The notes: a model not told the origin generated them from the letters alone. A DNA stretch of 64,000 bases from Darksidea phi (GCA_030770425.1 JASJFT010000117.1:62001-126000), one strand, 5' to 3'; shown: positions 24,432-38,500, numbered from the stretch's first letter. Numbers and translations: made by a program.

Positions 24432-27400
24432 GTTTTTTAAGAGCCGTTCTAGTTCTTATAGAGAGTTATTTACTACGACGTATTCTATTAGTTCCCTTAC
24501 TTCCTTTAGAAAAGTTTATCTAAGTATCTATACTCCTAAAAATCCTATTTCTAAGAAAAAAATAATTTTATAGAGAAGATCTTTTAGATATTTAGTATCT
24601 ACGTTATATCCTACTATCTTAATAGGGGGTTTTTATAGTCTTTTTAGTCTCGTAGTCCTTAACCCTAATCTTATAATATATAGTTAGTTTAATTAGAAAG
24701 TATATATAACTTAAGTATTAGTCTATTATTAGTATATATTTATAACTTTTATCTATTACTATTATAGCTTATAGTCTATATATATTCTTATAGATTCTTA
24801 TACTAGTAATAATAGTATTACTACTTCTCTTATAGGTAATTTTTAATAACTTCTATTTAGTAGATACTTACTATCTTTATATAAGAGCTATTTACTAAGT
24901 ATAATCTTTATAATTATTTTACTTACTTATAATATCTTTATAAAGGCTTTAGAACTAGTCTAGAATCTATTTAATTTAATTTTAATATCTATTATAATAG
25001 TATAATCTAGTAGTATTTAGTAATTACTAGCTACCGTCTATTATAACTTATAATTATATTAAATTACTCGTTTATCTATAGTTTTTCTAGTAAGAAAAAT
25101 CCTATTTATATTTTTATAAATATTTATCTAAGAGATAATAAATTATTATATATTATATCTCTTTAAGTACCTTTATTTTCGTATTTTAGACTCTTACTAG
25201 TAAGTATCTAGAATACTATTAGCTTAAATATAGAATAGTCTCTTTTAGTATAAGTATAAGAAGATATATCTACTTTTAAATTTCTCTACTTTATTCTTTA
25301 ATACTCTTAAGATCCTACCTCTTATTATAATTATCTCTACTAGCTAGTATAATAATACTACTCTCTTTAAGTATATCTATACTCTTTCTATCTATCTAGA
25401 ATCTTAGTCTTCTCTTATATACTATTAGTATATAAACTACCTTCTCTAGTTTATATAGGAGTTTAATATAGCTAAGCTCTATTAGATTACTTTAAGTAAT
25501 TAGTACTAGAAGACTAATATCTATACTATCTATAATAGGTATAAAGCTTACTATTAGATCTACTTAGTAGTATATACTAGTCTTTCTCTCTTTCTACTAA
25601 CGTAGTTCTACTAATAATTTATATAGATTAAGTCTACTTTCCGTCGTTACTTTAACCTTCTTACCTTTATTATTAAATATACCTAGTATTATAACGTCTA
25701 AGCTACTTATAATAATAAGGATATAGATTCTAATATACTTAAGAAGGTTTAGTAGAATATATAGTCCTATACTTTTAATATTAATACTAGTTAGAACTAG
25801 TATAAGACTAAGTAGAAGTATCTAATTAAGAATACTAGTAGTAAGGTAGAATTATACTAGACTATAGCTACGGCGTATAAACTTAACTTCTAGTACTATT
25901 AAATATATTCTACTATCTTTCTAATAACTTTCTATACTAATTCCTCTAGTATAGACTAGATAGTATTAGCTATCTAGTATCTACTAACTTTATAGCCTCT
26001 ACTATTTATAAGACTTATTTTATTAAGTATAACTTTTCGACTAGTATACTTCTTAGGACTACTAATTATAAGTATTATTAGTACTATTATAGCCCTAATA
26101 TTCCTAATAGAAATATTATTAGTAGAGGTATAATACCTATTACCTCTTAAAAGAGGGTATTATAAAGCTTCTTTAGGAACTTCTTATCTAATACGTATAG
26201 CTTACTTAGATCGTCTATAGACTATATAGTACTTAACTAAGATTTCTAGTTACTAGGGTATATAGATAGAATAAATACCTATATTAAAAATCTAGCTTAT
26301 TAATTTTAATACTATTATTACTAGTTAATCTATTTATTACTATAATATATAAAGGCTAGTCTTACTAAATCCTTTAAGCTATAGCTTATTACTAAAGTAA
26401 ATAGTATTCTTTCTTTAACTAATTACTCTATTTATATAGTATCCCTTAAGTAGGGTCTTAAGAATATCTTTTAGTTAAATCTTTTAGTCCTTTCTTTATA
26501 TTAATATTACTTACGTAGTCTATCTCTTTAAGACTTCTTATATATATTATTATCCCTCTATAAAGTTTATAATACTTCTTTAATAACTTTCTACTTTAAA
26601 TAATCTAATATTTAATTATTTAGATTTATCTAATATTCTATAAGAACCTTATTATAATTATTAAAAGAGATCTTAGACTTCTATATACTATTCTTATATA
26701 ACTAATCTAGCTACTTTATAAGAAAAAGTTTCTTATTATATACTATCTTATACGTAAGAATAGCTTTAACTTTATATTAATCGTTATTATTAAGCTCTAG
26801 ATATTATATAGGCCTAGGTCTAAAGTTTAAACCTTCTCTTAACTTTATCTATTTCTCTAAGAGAGATATATAGAAGATAGAATATAGCTAGAATATTAAT
26901 AGAGATAGCTCGAACTAGTAGCTTAGCTTCCTATACTTAGTTTAAATAATAAAGAGTCCTAAGTACTTTATATCTAACTTCTTTAAAGGGTACTTAGTCT
27001 TAATATTAGTAACTTTTAGGATTATCTTTTTACTAATAGTAAAGTACTTACTCGTTCTCTTTAAGTTATACTAGTATTACTAGTTTTCTTAAGTATAAAT
27101 TAATATATTCTAAGTATTAAAAAATTATTATATCTAGCTAGTTAGAAAGTTAATAACTCTTTAATATATACTTAGGGTCTTTCTATCTATACTTTAGTTA
27201 CTAAATAATTAATAGAGCTAATACTTATCTTCTATATTATTAAAACCCTTAGATTTAATATCTATTATAACCTTAATAGAGTATATACTATAACTTAAAT
27301 AAATCTTAGAGTTATATATATATTCTACTATTAAAAGTAGCTAATACTAGTTATTTTACTAATAGTTTAGGTATATCTATAGGTATACTTTAAGCTCCTA

Positions 27401-30400
27401 ATTCTAGTATTTAGTTTAGCTATCTATCTATAGATAAAAAGCTATACTTATTTATTATTTAATATTAAAATAAAAATATATATCTAACTAGAATTTACTA
27501 ATAAAGATAGAGCTCTAATCTAAGATTAGTAATAATAGAGGTCCGACCTTTATAAATACTTCTATAAATAATAGATCGACTAATATACTTATAATAATAT
27601 TCTTTATTATAGATAGATACTAGACTAGCTTTAAAAAGTAATTAACAAGTACTAGTACTATATTATAGATATTACCCTTAGAATTCTTAAATTCTAGTAA
27701 ATTAGTAATAAAGTTTAGAAAGTAATTATACTATAACTTTTATAATAGAAGAATTAGTTCTAGTAACCCCTATAGCTTATATCTTTATACTTTATTTATT
27801 TAATATACTATATAGTCTTATATATATATATTAACCTTTACTTAAAGTTTTAGTTAATAATACTTTCTTTATAGGAGTTTAATAGTCTTATCTACTTTAT
27901 AATAGCCCCCTAAGAGGTTATTATAATTCCTTATAAGAATAGCTTAACGAAGAGCTTTATTATTAGAAATTTATACTTTCTCTACTCTTTAAAGGATATT
28001 CTTTAGATCTATAATCTATAAAGATATATCCTTTTATTCTTTTCTATTCTTAGACTTTTATATATATTATATATTCTTATAATAAGCTATATTATATTCT
28101 TATACTTTCTAGATATAGTTTAATAATAGCTTAGGGATTTTCTAGCTAAAGGATAAGTTATTATTTATAACTTCTAGTAAAGACTTATATAATATAAAGG
28201 TAAAAAATACTTTATAATACTAAAGGAATATTAAAGCTAGGTCTAAGTCTTCTAATTATTCTCTAGATTTATTATCCCTACCTATAGATAGATTAAGGTT
28301 AATAGATAATATATTATTAAAAACTAGTACTATACTAAGGGATTTTATAGTAGAATAGTTTATACTATCTTTAAATTTCTAATAGATTACTTATAGATTC
28401 TTATTAATAAGATTAGATTTATATACTATCTAATCTTTAGTATATAAAGTTATAGACTTCTAAAGTATCTATACTTAGAGTTTATTTTAAAGTATAAGAA
28501 GTATAATATTTCTTAATACCCTCTTCTCTCTAAGTTAAAAGTCTTCGATATAATTAGATTATTATAATAGTATATTAGCTAGATTTTTTATATTAAGCTT
28601 ATATTCGATCTTAAAGTTAAAATAAGCTAACTCTTTAGTTTAGCGTACTTACTTAGGTAAAAGTATCTTTATAGTTATAAAATATCTTAGATTATTATAG
28701 TTATATAGTATATAGATAGTATCTAAAGTATACTTAAAATAGTATTACTACTATTTAAAAGTTTCTATAATAGTAAATAACTCTTTATTATAAGTATTCT
28801 ATTAAATCTATAGTCTAGTAAACTTACGACTAAAGAATATAACTAGTTTCTAGTATTTTTCTATTAAGAATACTATTATTTATAGCTATAATAGAATAGC
28901 TACTATAATAAACTTAAAGACGTTAGTAATAACTATTATAAGTTTTACTAGATTAAAGTACTAAAGAATAAAAACTCTTATAAAGAGCTTATAGAATATA
29001 AGAAATATATTATATATATTCTCTAGTTAAAACTAAGAGGTATACTACTTTATAGAACTCTTCTTAATCTTCTTTAACTTTTCTACTAATATATCTTTAT
29101 TAGAATCTTACTAGACTAATATTAGATTCTATATAGAGATTATATATTCTAGAAGTAAATAAATAATATTTAAGTAGTTATATATAAACTATTAGTAAAA
29201 GTTTATAAATCTAAGAAATACTTAGATATTTTAGTAGCTCTTAGACTCTAACTACTCTTTAATTATTTAGACCTATACTAGATCTATAACTACCCTATAA
29301 AGGGTTATAATAAAGCTAAAAAACTCTACTAACTTTATAGAGAAGGTATACTTTAAGACTTTATAATAGAATTCTTAATTATATAATCTCTTAAGAACTT
29401 TATAAATATATTATTTATAATCTTTCTTCTCTTTAAAGTATATAAGAATATCGTCTAAATAGATAATATATATTTTATCTAATAAACTACCTAAGACTCT
29501 ATAGATATACGACTAAAATATAGTAAATATATTTATAAGACTAAATAGTATTACTAGATATTTAAAATAATTATAGTATATTTTAAATATTATCTTCTAC
29601 TTATTATTCTTTTTAATACGTAATTAATAATATATCTTATAGAGATTAAGTTTTATAAAGATCTTAGTCTTAGATAACTAGTCTAATATCTCGCTTATAA
29701 CGGGTATAAGATAATAATTTTTAATTATTTATTTATTTAAACTTTTATAATTAATATATAATTAAAGTATACTATTAGTTTTAGATATAAAAAGTATTAA
29801 GGCCTCTACTAAAGACTTACTAGACTAAATCTACTTCTTCTCTAGAGAGTTATTAAAGTATTCTCTTAGAATCTTAAGTTCTCTTCTAAAGAGGTTATAA
29901 ATAAATAGATTTAATAATATTTTTTCCTTCTTAAAATTAATAGTATAGTTATATTTTAAATTAGAAGTAATTCTACTAGCGAGCTTAGGATTAAAGTACT
30001 AAAACTAATTATAAAGATATTCTAGTATCTTTATAATCTCTTTAAAGTTAATTTTCTTATTAAAATTATTATAGAAAGTATTTAGATAGTTTTTAGACTT
30101 CTATTATCCCTTTTAATAAAGAGCTACGACCCTTTATAAAGAGGTATTTATTATTAATACTATAATCTAGAAGACTATAGCCTTAGGTAGCTATACTAGT
30201 TTAGAGTATTACTTTATATAATAGACGAGATAATTATAGAATTATAAGGTTTAGTTTTTTAACTAAAATAGACCCTACTTATTTTAATATTAAGTATTTT
30301 AAGATTTATTACTCTCTAGGATTTATATCTTGTCGATAGATATTCGTAGATATTCTATAACCTCTACTATATTAGGGAATTAGAGTTAATACTCTTCTTT

Positions 30401-31600
30401 ACTTATAAGTAATTAAATATAAAAGCTCTCTAGATATAGTATATATACTTTCTTTCTAGATTATAACTATTATATTAAGTTATTAGATATTACCTTAATT
30501 TTAATATACTCGATTACTATACTCCTATCCTACTACTTAAAAGATCCCTTTTAGTAATCTACTTAAGGGTCTATCTTATATAGCTATAACTAGTTAAGAA
30601 TAAGATTATAGCTATTTATAAAGATAGTCTAAAATATTTAAAAATTTATTATTCTTATTATACCCTAGAAATTCTATATTATTATTATAATAATATATAG
30701 CTCTTCTAGATATAATAGTATACTAAAGACTTAATATATTTATAACTTTATATATAATAACGTCTTAAGAAGATTCTACTATAGTATAAAGTCCTTTCTA
30801 ATAATATTTAAGTTTAATTCTATATTAAAAAGGCTCTAGGTCTATATTAGAATATTTATAAAAAGGTATATTCTTATATTACTAGTAATTTATAAGGATT
30901 TATTATTAGTATTTAGTTTTAGTAGTATTATAATAATATTAGTAACTAGAGCTTATCTTTTTTTAAGAACGAGTTAACTTTCTCTTTCTAAGTTTTATCT
31001 AATCTATTATTATCTTTAAAATAATATTTCTAATAGTTCTTCTTTTAATTAGTCTTTAATTAGAATATTAATACTACGCTCTTAGAGTATAATAGGGTCC
31101 TTAATAAAGACTATCTAGTATTATCCTACTAAGAGGGCTTTCGATTCTATTTCTTTTAGTTAAAATTATTTAAAGTTATTAAAGACGTAGTATACTTTCT
31201 ACTTATAATTAAATTAAAGCCGGAAATCTTTAGAAGAGTAGCTAGTATAAAGATAAAGTATACTACTATTTCTATATTCTATAAGATACGTTCGAACTAT
31301 AACTAAGTTTATATATTCTTAAACTAACTACCTCTTTATATCTTATAATATAAGGATTCTAGATACTTATTTTATATTAAAGATATCTTTAATATATTAG
31401 AACTTATATTACTACTATAAAACTTTATTTCTAAAGTAACTTTATAAGTCGTAAAATAGTTAAAGAAGAAGTTAAAGCTATTATCCTAGTACTATTCGAT
31501 ATTCTAAAACTTAAAGTAGTTATTAAACTTTATTAGAATAGGGTTCTCTATAAGGCTCTTAAGTTTTATCTATAGCTAGAGCTATATAATAACTTTATTA
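24432..31600 (-). pseudogene. gypsy Y gag-pol, RIP-mutated
   Basis: Uninterrupted copy of the family polyprotein on minus. The RT catalytic motif IYLDDILIY is still readable at about 29438-29465, preceded by YLVILFSLINIF, the RIP form of YLVMPFGLTNAP, near 29540-29575. The RT motif is thus less decayed than in gypsy X. Gag lies toward 30.5-31.6 kb, and RNase H and integrase toward 24.5-27.5 kb. I did not locate a gag zinc knuckle or a chromodomain with confidence. Stops from Q and W codons are frequent throughout. Confidence 0.87.
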
Positions 31601-32623
31601 TTATTAATAGCTTAGACTAGTAGGTTATAATATACGTTGTTCTTAATAAGTATTATAACCTATATAGTACGCTTAAGAGTATTAGTAGTAGTAAAGTTAA
31701 TTTAGAAGAGACTATTAATATCTCTAATCTAATAGTCTATAGCTTAAGTTATTAGAGTTTTCTTTAATAAGTCTAGTATAGAAGGATTCCTAATCTTAAT
31801 TAGATTAGATAGTCTTTAATAAGTATCGTCCGTTAGGGGTAGACTAGCTACGGTCTAAAAGGTTACTATAGCTAGTCTAAAGACTACTTAGACTATAGTA
31901 AAATCTACTCGTATAGTCTTAATCTAGTTAACTAGTATACCCTAGTATCGAAGGTCGAGTAGTATTTATACTACCTCGACTAAGAGTACTTTATCTAAGA
32001 CTAGAGTATAGATAGATATTATATAGGCTATATCTAGGTAATTACTACCTATTAGAGTATTATTAGCTCTTAATATAGGTAGTATAGTAGAAGTTAAAGG
32101 TTAATATAGTTAGAATCTACTTATATAAGCCGTATTTTTATAGTTAGATATTCTATTATTTCCTTATATAGATTAGTAGTCCTTATTAGTTATAGCTATT
32201 ATTAGGACTCTATTAAAAGATAGTAGTTTATTAGATATCTTTAAGGTATTTTTACTATTATACTACGCGTAGGTCGTAGGGGTTTTAGAGATATATTAAC
32301 CCTTCTAAATATTTTTAGAATTAAATAGATCCTCTAGCTAGTAGTTATTCTTATTATCTAATTCTAGTTTTTAAACTTATTACTTATTATACTTAGGGCG
32401 CTACTAGTATACTTTATCGACTAGCTACGTATCGAGATTATTTTATCTACTAGATAGATAGGTACTAAAGCGGGTATTCTTCTTTAAGTAAATAGTATAA
32501 GAAGGTATACTAATAGCTCTAAATAGATATCGTATAGTATAATTAAAGAGAACTTTAAAGTATTAGCTTTTAATATCGATACTATACTACTAGTCCTTAA
32601 AAAGGAGTAGGAAGAATTTAAAT
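31543..32623 (-). repeat. gypsy Y 5' internal segment (repeat partner of 32815-33879)
   Basis: About 1.08 kb directly repeated at 32815-33879. The duplication is fully explained as the 5' internal parts of gypsy Y and gypsy X lying next to each other after self-nesting. Residual TpG at 31639. Confidence 0.85.
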
Positions 32624-32809
32624 TATAAGGTATATATAAATAGGTAGATATAAAGATACTAAGATAGTAAAAGAATTATATTTAGATAGAGATAAGATAA
32701 ATCCTTAAGAAGATATAATAGTAGGACGTAGAACTATATAGGATCCGGTACGTAATTATAATTAGGCTAATAATAATCTAGAAGTTCTTTAGTAGAAGTA
32801 GGTATAATA
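32624..32809 (-). repeat. gypsy Y 5' LTR
   Basis: 186 bp, starts tataaggtat and ends ggtataata. It is followed by gataa, the target duplication within gypsy X. Confidence 0.9.
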
Positions 32810-32814
32810 GATAA

Positions 32815-33879
32815 AGTTCTTTATAAGGCTTTTAAGCTTTATCTATAACTAAAGTTATATAATAACTTTATTATTATTAATAGCTTAGTCTAGTAGATTA
32901 TAATATATATTATTTTTAATAAGTATTATAATCTATATAGTACGCTTAAGAGTATTAATAATAGTAAAGTTAATTTAAAAGAGATTATTAATATTTCTAA
33001 TCTAATAGTCTATAGCTTAGATTATTAAGATTTTCTTTATTAAGTCTAGTATAGGAGGGTCTCTAATCTTAATTAGATTAGATAGCTCTTAATAAGTATT
33101 ATCTACTAGAAGTAGACTAGCTATAGTTTAAAGAGTTACTATAATTAATCTAAAGACTACTTAGACTATAATAAAATCTACTTATATAATCTTAATCTAG
33201 TTAACTAGTATATCTTAATATTAAAGATTAAGTAGTATTTATACTATCTTAATTAGAAGTACTTTATCTAAGATTAGAGTATAGATAGATATAATACGAG
33301 CTATATCTAGATAATTACTATCTATTAGAATATTATTAGCTTCTAATATAGGTAGTATAGTAGAAGTTAAAAATTAATATAGTTAGAATCTACTTATATA
33401 AGCTATATTTTTATAGCTAGATATTCTATTATTTTCTCGTATAGGTTAATAGTCCTTATTAGTTATAACTATTATTAAAACTCTACTAAAAAATAGTAAA
33501 GTATTTTTACTATTATATTATATATAGGTTATAGGGGTTTTAAAGATATATTAACCCTTTTAAATATTTTTAGGGTTAAATAAGTCCTTTAGCTAATAGT
33601 TATCCTTATTATCTAATTCTAGTTTCTAAACTTATTATTTACTAAACTTAGAATACTATTAATATACTTTATTAACTAGCTATATATTAGGATTATTTTA
33701 TCTACTAGGTAGATAGGTACTAGAATAAGTATTCTTCTTTAAGTTAATAGTATAAAGAGATATACTAATAGCTTTAAATAGATATTATATAGTATAATTA
33801 ATAAGAACTTTTAAAGTATCGGCTTTTAGTATTAATACTATACTACTAGTTCTTAAAAAGAAGTAGAAAGGATTTAAAT
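32815..33879 (-). pseudogene. gypsy X 5' internal segment, displaced by gypsy Y
   Basis: About 1.07 kb, homologous to gypsy Y 31543-32623. It is the 5' untranslated and N-terminal gag part of gypsy X, cut off from the rest by the self-family insertion. The minus reading is rich in Ser, Pro and Gln-derived stops, as disordered gag N-termini are; no zinc knuckle is visible. Its left edge (gataa at 32810-32814) pairs with gatag at 24231-24235 as the gypsy Y target duplication. Confidence 0.8.
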
Positions 33880-34065
33880 TATAAGGTATATATAGATAGA
33901 TAGATATAGAAGTACTAAGATAATAAAAAGATTATATTTAGATAGAGATAAAATAAATTTTTAAGAAGATATAATAGTAGAATATAAAATTATATAGGGT
34001 CTAGTATATAACTATAGCTAGGCTAATAATAATCTAGAAGTCCTCTAGTAGAAGTAAACGTAATA
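33880..34065 (-). repeat. gypsy X 5' LTR
   Basis: 186 bp, starts tataaggtat and ends acgtaata, followed by the TSD agaag. On minus it is followed by atttaaatcc, the same as beside the gypsy Y 5' LTR. No TGG-type tRNA primer site is obvious, so the priming mode is unclear. Confidence 0.9.
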
Positions 34066-34089
34066 AGAAGTCTATATAGTAGAAAAATC

Positions 34090-35364
34090 CTAAAAGTTTA
34101 GAAGTAATATCTAATTCTTATATTTTTACCTAGATAGTAATTTAATAAGATTATTAGCTAGCTAACTAGTTAATAAGATATATAAGATATTAATATTACC
34201 TAATAGTACCTTCTAGTAAAGCTAGTAGTAATAAATATTAATATATTATACTATAGTTTTAAGTAGTAAGGTAAAAGAGATAAGTAAATAAATTATTTAT
34301 TAATTATTATAGTATATTAGTCGTTTATAATCTAGATTAAATCTAATATATTTAAATACTCTCTACTACTAGATTAGCTTAATACTAGTTAACGAGATAG
34401 TTATTAGTTCTACCTTAGTTATTAATTTTATAATATATTACTATAGTATAGCCTTCTAATTAATAGATTTATTAAATAAAAAGAATATATATTCTTATAA
34501 GCTCTTCCGAATAGTCTTATAATTAGTAAAGAAGATATTTAATACTTTATAAAAGTTAGATATTAATTTAGATATAAGTTTATTAGTAATATAGATAGAT
34601 TTAATAGATATTAATACGTTATAGTATATTACTTAATTTTTTATATCTAGTAGATAGGTAATTATTTAATAGATAGTATTTAGATATCGTTATAAAGAAT
34701 TTATAAGGAATTTAACTAGTTTTAAATAAGCTTTTAAGATATTTAAATAGATAGCTTCTATTATATAATTAATTAATTTAACTAGTTATATATATTATTA
34801 CTTAATTAAATCTATTATTTTATTCTCTAAGGATATTAGTTTCTTAAGTAGTAGTAGTATAGTAGGTAGCTTTAAATAGAACTTTAATAAAGAATACTTC
34901 TAAGTAAACTTCTTAATATATAAGCTCTATAATAACTAGATTAAGTTATTATTATAATCTCTAATAGTTTAAATATTATAAAACGTTTATAATTCTTCTA
35001 GAGATTTAATCTTATATTATTATAATAGCTTATACTTAAATTTATATAGAGTAGCTATATATACTAGTATACTAAGAATAATAATATTATTAATAAAGAA
35101 GAAGACTAGTAGTTTTTTATTTTTTTATAGGTAGGAAGTATTCTTAATAGATATAAGGTCTAGTTTTATAAGTATTTTAGTAAGCTCTTTATACTAGAGT
35201 AATAAAGATATTTTTAGACTATAAAGTACTTAGTATAGTTTTTATAAATAATTAGAATTAGAGAATCCTTCTAACTAATAATAATAGACTAGTATTAATA
35301 GCTTAGTATTAGTAAACGTATTAATAGTATTATATTAATAAACTTTTATATTAAAGTAAGTAGT
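34090..35364 (-). pseudogene. copia-A pol, RT second half and RNase H
   Basis: Minus-strand continuation of the RT that breaks at the copia-B insertion. It starts at 35364 with ITTYFNIKVY followed by NTINTFTNTKL, the RIP form of the copia DAVNAF block. It ends near 34112-34165 with LANNLIKLLSR, the RIP form of the ADGLTKALPR motif that closes copia RNase H. Reading from 42027 into 35364 is in frame across the junction, using one copy of the duplicated 5 bp. Confidence 0.87.
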
Positions 35365-35369
35365 AATAA

Positions 35370-35558
35370 TATTATAATACCTAAGCTATATAGTATCTAG
35401 GGATAACTATTCCTAAGCTCTAATATACTAGAGAAGTATTATTCCTATACTCTAATAGATCTATATAGAAAGAGCCGAGCTCTCTATTATAATAGATAGT
35501 AATCTTCCTCTTAATTTACTTCTAAGTAGTTTTAATAAGCTCTCTTCTTTTCTCTATA
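35370..35558 (+). repeat. copia-B 5' LTR
   Basis: 189 bp, starts tattataatac and ends tctctata. Near-identical to 41833-42021, including a shared gagccgagctctc palindrome-like core. Confidence 0.93.
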
Positions 35559-35599
35559 ATTATAAGCCTAATACTTTAAGAGTATAGAACTATTCTCCT

Positions 35600-38500
35600 T
35601 ATATACTTAAAAGAGCTAATAAGTAGCTACTTAGTTAATCTAGTTATTCTTATATTATACTTTCTTATATCTAGAACCTCCTCTTTTAAAGAGCTATAAG
35701 TAAAGCCCTATTTATAGGACTATACTAATTATATAATTATAGTATATAACTATACTAGTATATCTAGCTCTAGTTTTACGCGATTAATAAAGGGCTATAG
35801 AACTAGATTAATCTAGAAGGTAAGAATACTCCGAATCTAGTAGATACTACTCTAATACTTTCTACGATAGAGTCGATTACTAGTAATAAGAGTAGGAGTA
35901 ATATAAGCTTAATTATTCTAAATATACTATACTAATAAAGACTTAATAAGTACTAGATCCTTTTAAGTAACTAGATAGTATAGAGAATACGCCTCTAGAT
36001 ATTCTAGAACTAAGTAAATAAAATCGTCGTATTTAAGCTACTCGGACTAGCTATAATAGAGCTTATATCTTAGAAATATACTATATTATAGAAGCTAATA
36101 TATATATTAAAATAGGAGCTTATCTTATCTCTAGAGCTTATTATAAATATAGTTTAAGTAGAGTATTATACTTATCTAAAAAAGGTAAAGTAGAGTACTT
36201 ATATATCTAAAGAGTAGTATAAGAAGTAATACTTCCTATATACTAAGATAAAAATATATAAACTAGAAGATATAAAAGAATAGCTTATTATTTAAGACTT
36301 TTTAAATATTATTACTCTAAAGCTTGTACTAGAATAGATTTAATTAATATACTAGTAAGTTATATAGGATAATATACTTAATATAAAGTAGTTTATCCTA
36401 AATAAGATTAGGAAAATATTTATTATAATAATCTAGGAGTACTTCCTAAGAGCTTCTAATAGTAACCCTAGAATTTTTATAATATTAGGGGGATACTTAG
36501 ATTAGTCCTTAGGTTAATATCTAGACTAATATCTAGTAGATAAAACTAGAATCTATTTATATAAAGAGTCTGGAAAGAATAAATATAAAATATATAAGTA
36601 GAATATAGATAAATATAAAAGGCTTAAGATAATAGTAACTAGAGAAGGAATACTAATTAATCTAAATAAGTATTAAAAGATCCTAGAACGCCTTAACTTA
36701 GATAAATTTACGAAAATAAGAAAATACCTAGTATCTAAGGATTAAAAGCTTCTAAGTATAATAAATTAGATAGATAAAGTATATATTTTAGCTTATTTAG
36801 AAGGAATATAAGTTATAATAATTAATTTAAAGCTTCTTAATAAGTCTATAGAGATTTATATAACTATAGATTTTAATACTTACCTTCTCTCTAAAAGTAC
36901 TATACTTAATAATAAAGCTACTTTATACCTAGTAAATATATAAGAGCTACTCGTACTAGAATTATTTAAGAAAACTTAAGAGATATAATATATAAAGATA
37001 GGAACTTAGACCTTTCTAATTACGAGAATAGATACTTAATTAATTAAAAATATACTTAATAAAGCTTAGAAAAAGAATATAAAGAATCTAATACTATAAA
37101 ATATTATAGTTATTAAAGGTTTTTATCTTAATATTATCTTAGAAGCTCGTCTAAAAGAGAAAGAAGTTTAGTATTTTAAGTTAGACTACTCCTTATATAT
37201 AGAATTAATAGATAAGAGTATTATACTTATAATACTCCTATATAAGTATAACTTAATATTTATTAAATATAAGCCTATCTCTATTTATACTATACTCTTA
37301 ATTAATATAGTAAACTTTTATTAATTTTAGTAACTATATTCTAGATAAAGTATAGAGGACCTATAGTATATAAGAGTAGAGTATCTAGGATTATAAGTAT
37401 TATAAGTACTTATATAGTATATATAGAATATATAAATTAAAGAAACTAGATACTTATAATATAAGTACTATATAATTATATATACTATATAGATAATCTC
37501 TTAATACTTTAAAGAATACTCTTCTTATCTATTCTAAAGAATTATATAGGATCTCTTTAATATACTACTAGGGTAATTAAAAGAATACTAGATAATTATT
37601 CTAAAATATAACTATAGTAAGAAGATCTTTATAGATATATTAGTTAAAAAGATACTACTAAAGATTTTATATATTTTATAGATATTTAAGAGCTTAGTAT
37701 ATACGTAATATAAGCTTAAAATAGTTAAACTATAATAAAATAATAATACTATAATATTTTTATAGAAAGGAAAATTCTAATATAAGCTCTAGGTAGAGTA
37801 GTAGAGTATATAGATTAAATCCTCTTCTACCTATATATATAAGTCTAATAGTAGTATAGAATATACTAGCTAAAAGATAATTACTAAATTAATAAAAATA
37901 AGAAGTAATATAAGACTTTTTAAAAAGCTCTAGTCGGAAATTATATATATAATAGTATAGTTATATAATATAAGTTTCTTTTATACTTATAAGCTATACT
38001 CCCTAAATAAGATACTAAATATCTAGTTTTACTAATACTTTTATTACTATAAGCTAGTATATATAAGAAATATAATAAAAGATTTATATCTAGACTAGAG
38101 TAATATATATATATACGGGTATTATATTTACTTATTTAATTAAGAATATATAGTAGAATATAATAAGAGAAGCTTTAAAATTACTTTATAGGGTTATATC
38201 GGATATTTAATAGATTATAGAGCTTCTAATATCTATAGAATATAAGTCCTAATACTCGACTAGATAATTATTATAAGAAATATAACGTTTAATAAAATAC
38301 TCTTCTATAAAAATAGAAAGATAAATATAATTCTTTAAAAAAAAGTAGTTAGAATCGTTTATATTCTTAATAAGTATAGTAAATACTAAGATATAAAGAA
38401 GGTTATAGAGCTATCTACTATATAGTTAGAAGAGTAATTAAGTACTATAACGACTTAATAATTAACTAAGAAGTAACTTAGGGGTACTAGACCTTAGAAT

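Larger units (their letters stand above)
24236..32809 (-). mobile_element. gypsy Y, full-length Ty3/gypsy copy inserted in gypsy X of the same family
   Basis: 8574 bp between 186-bp LTRs (24236-24421 and 32624-32809), flanked by gatag (24231-24235) and gataa (32810-32814). Removing it rejoins gypsy X at a point equivalent to gypsy Y 31541/31542, so this is a same-orientation self-family insertion rather than a tandem array. Coding is on minus. The polypurine tract complement tagcctcccc at 24422 adjoins the 3' LTR. Confidence 0.9.
15535..34065 (-). mobile_element. gypsy X, Ty3/gypsy element inserted in copia-A and carrying two insertions
   Basis: 186-bp LTRs at 15535-15720 and 33880-34065, flanked by agaaa (15530-15534) and agaag (34066-34070). 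The internal region is interrupted by a 1.16-kb retroposon (20289-21447) and by gypsy Y (24236-32809). Without them it is about 8.78 kb, close to the 8574 bp of gypsy Y. Coding is on minus. The sequence following the left LTR (tagcctttct) is the complement of the polypurine tract, seen less mutated in gypsy Y as tagcctcccc. Confidence 0.9.

Noticed and set aside
15535..34065. Tandem array of gypsy elements sharing LTRs
   Set aside because: Four collinear LTRs suggested a head-to-tail array, but 5-bp duplications flank 15535-34065 and 24236-32809 separately, and the outer element is continuous once the inner one is removed. Self-nesting explains everything.
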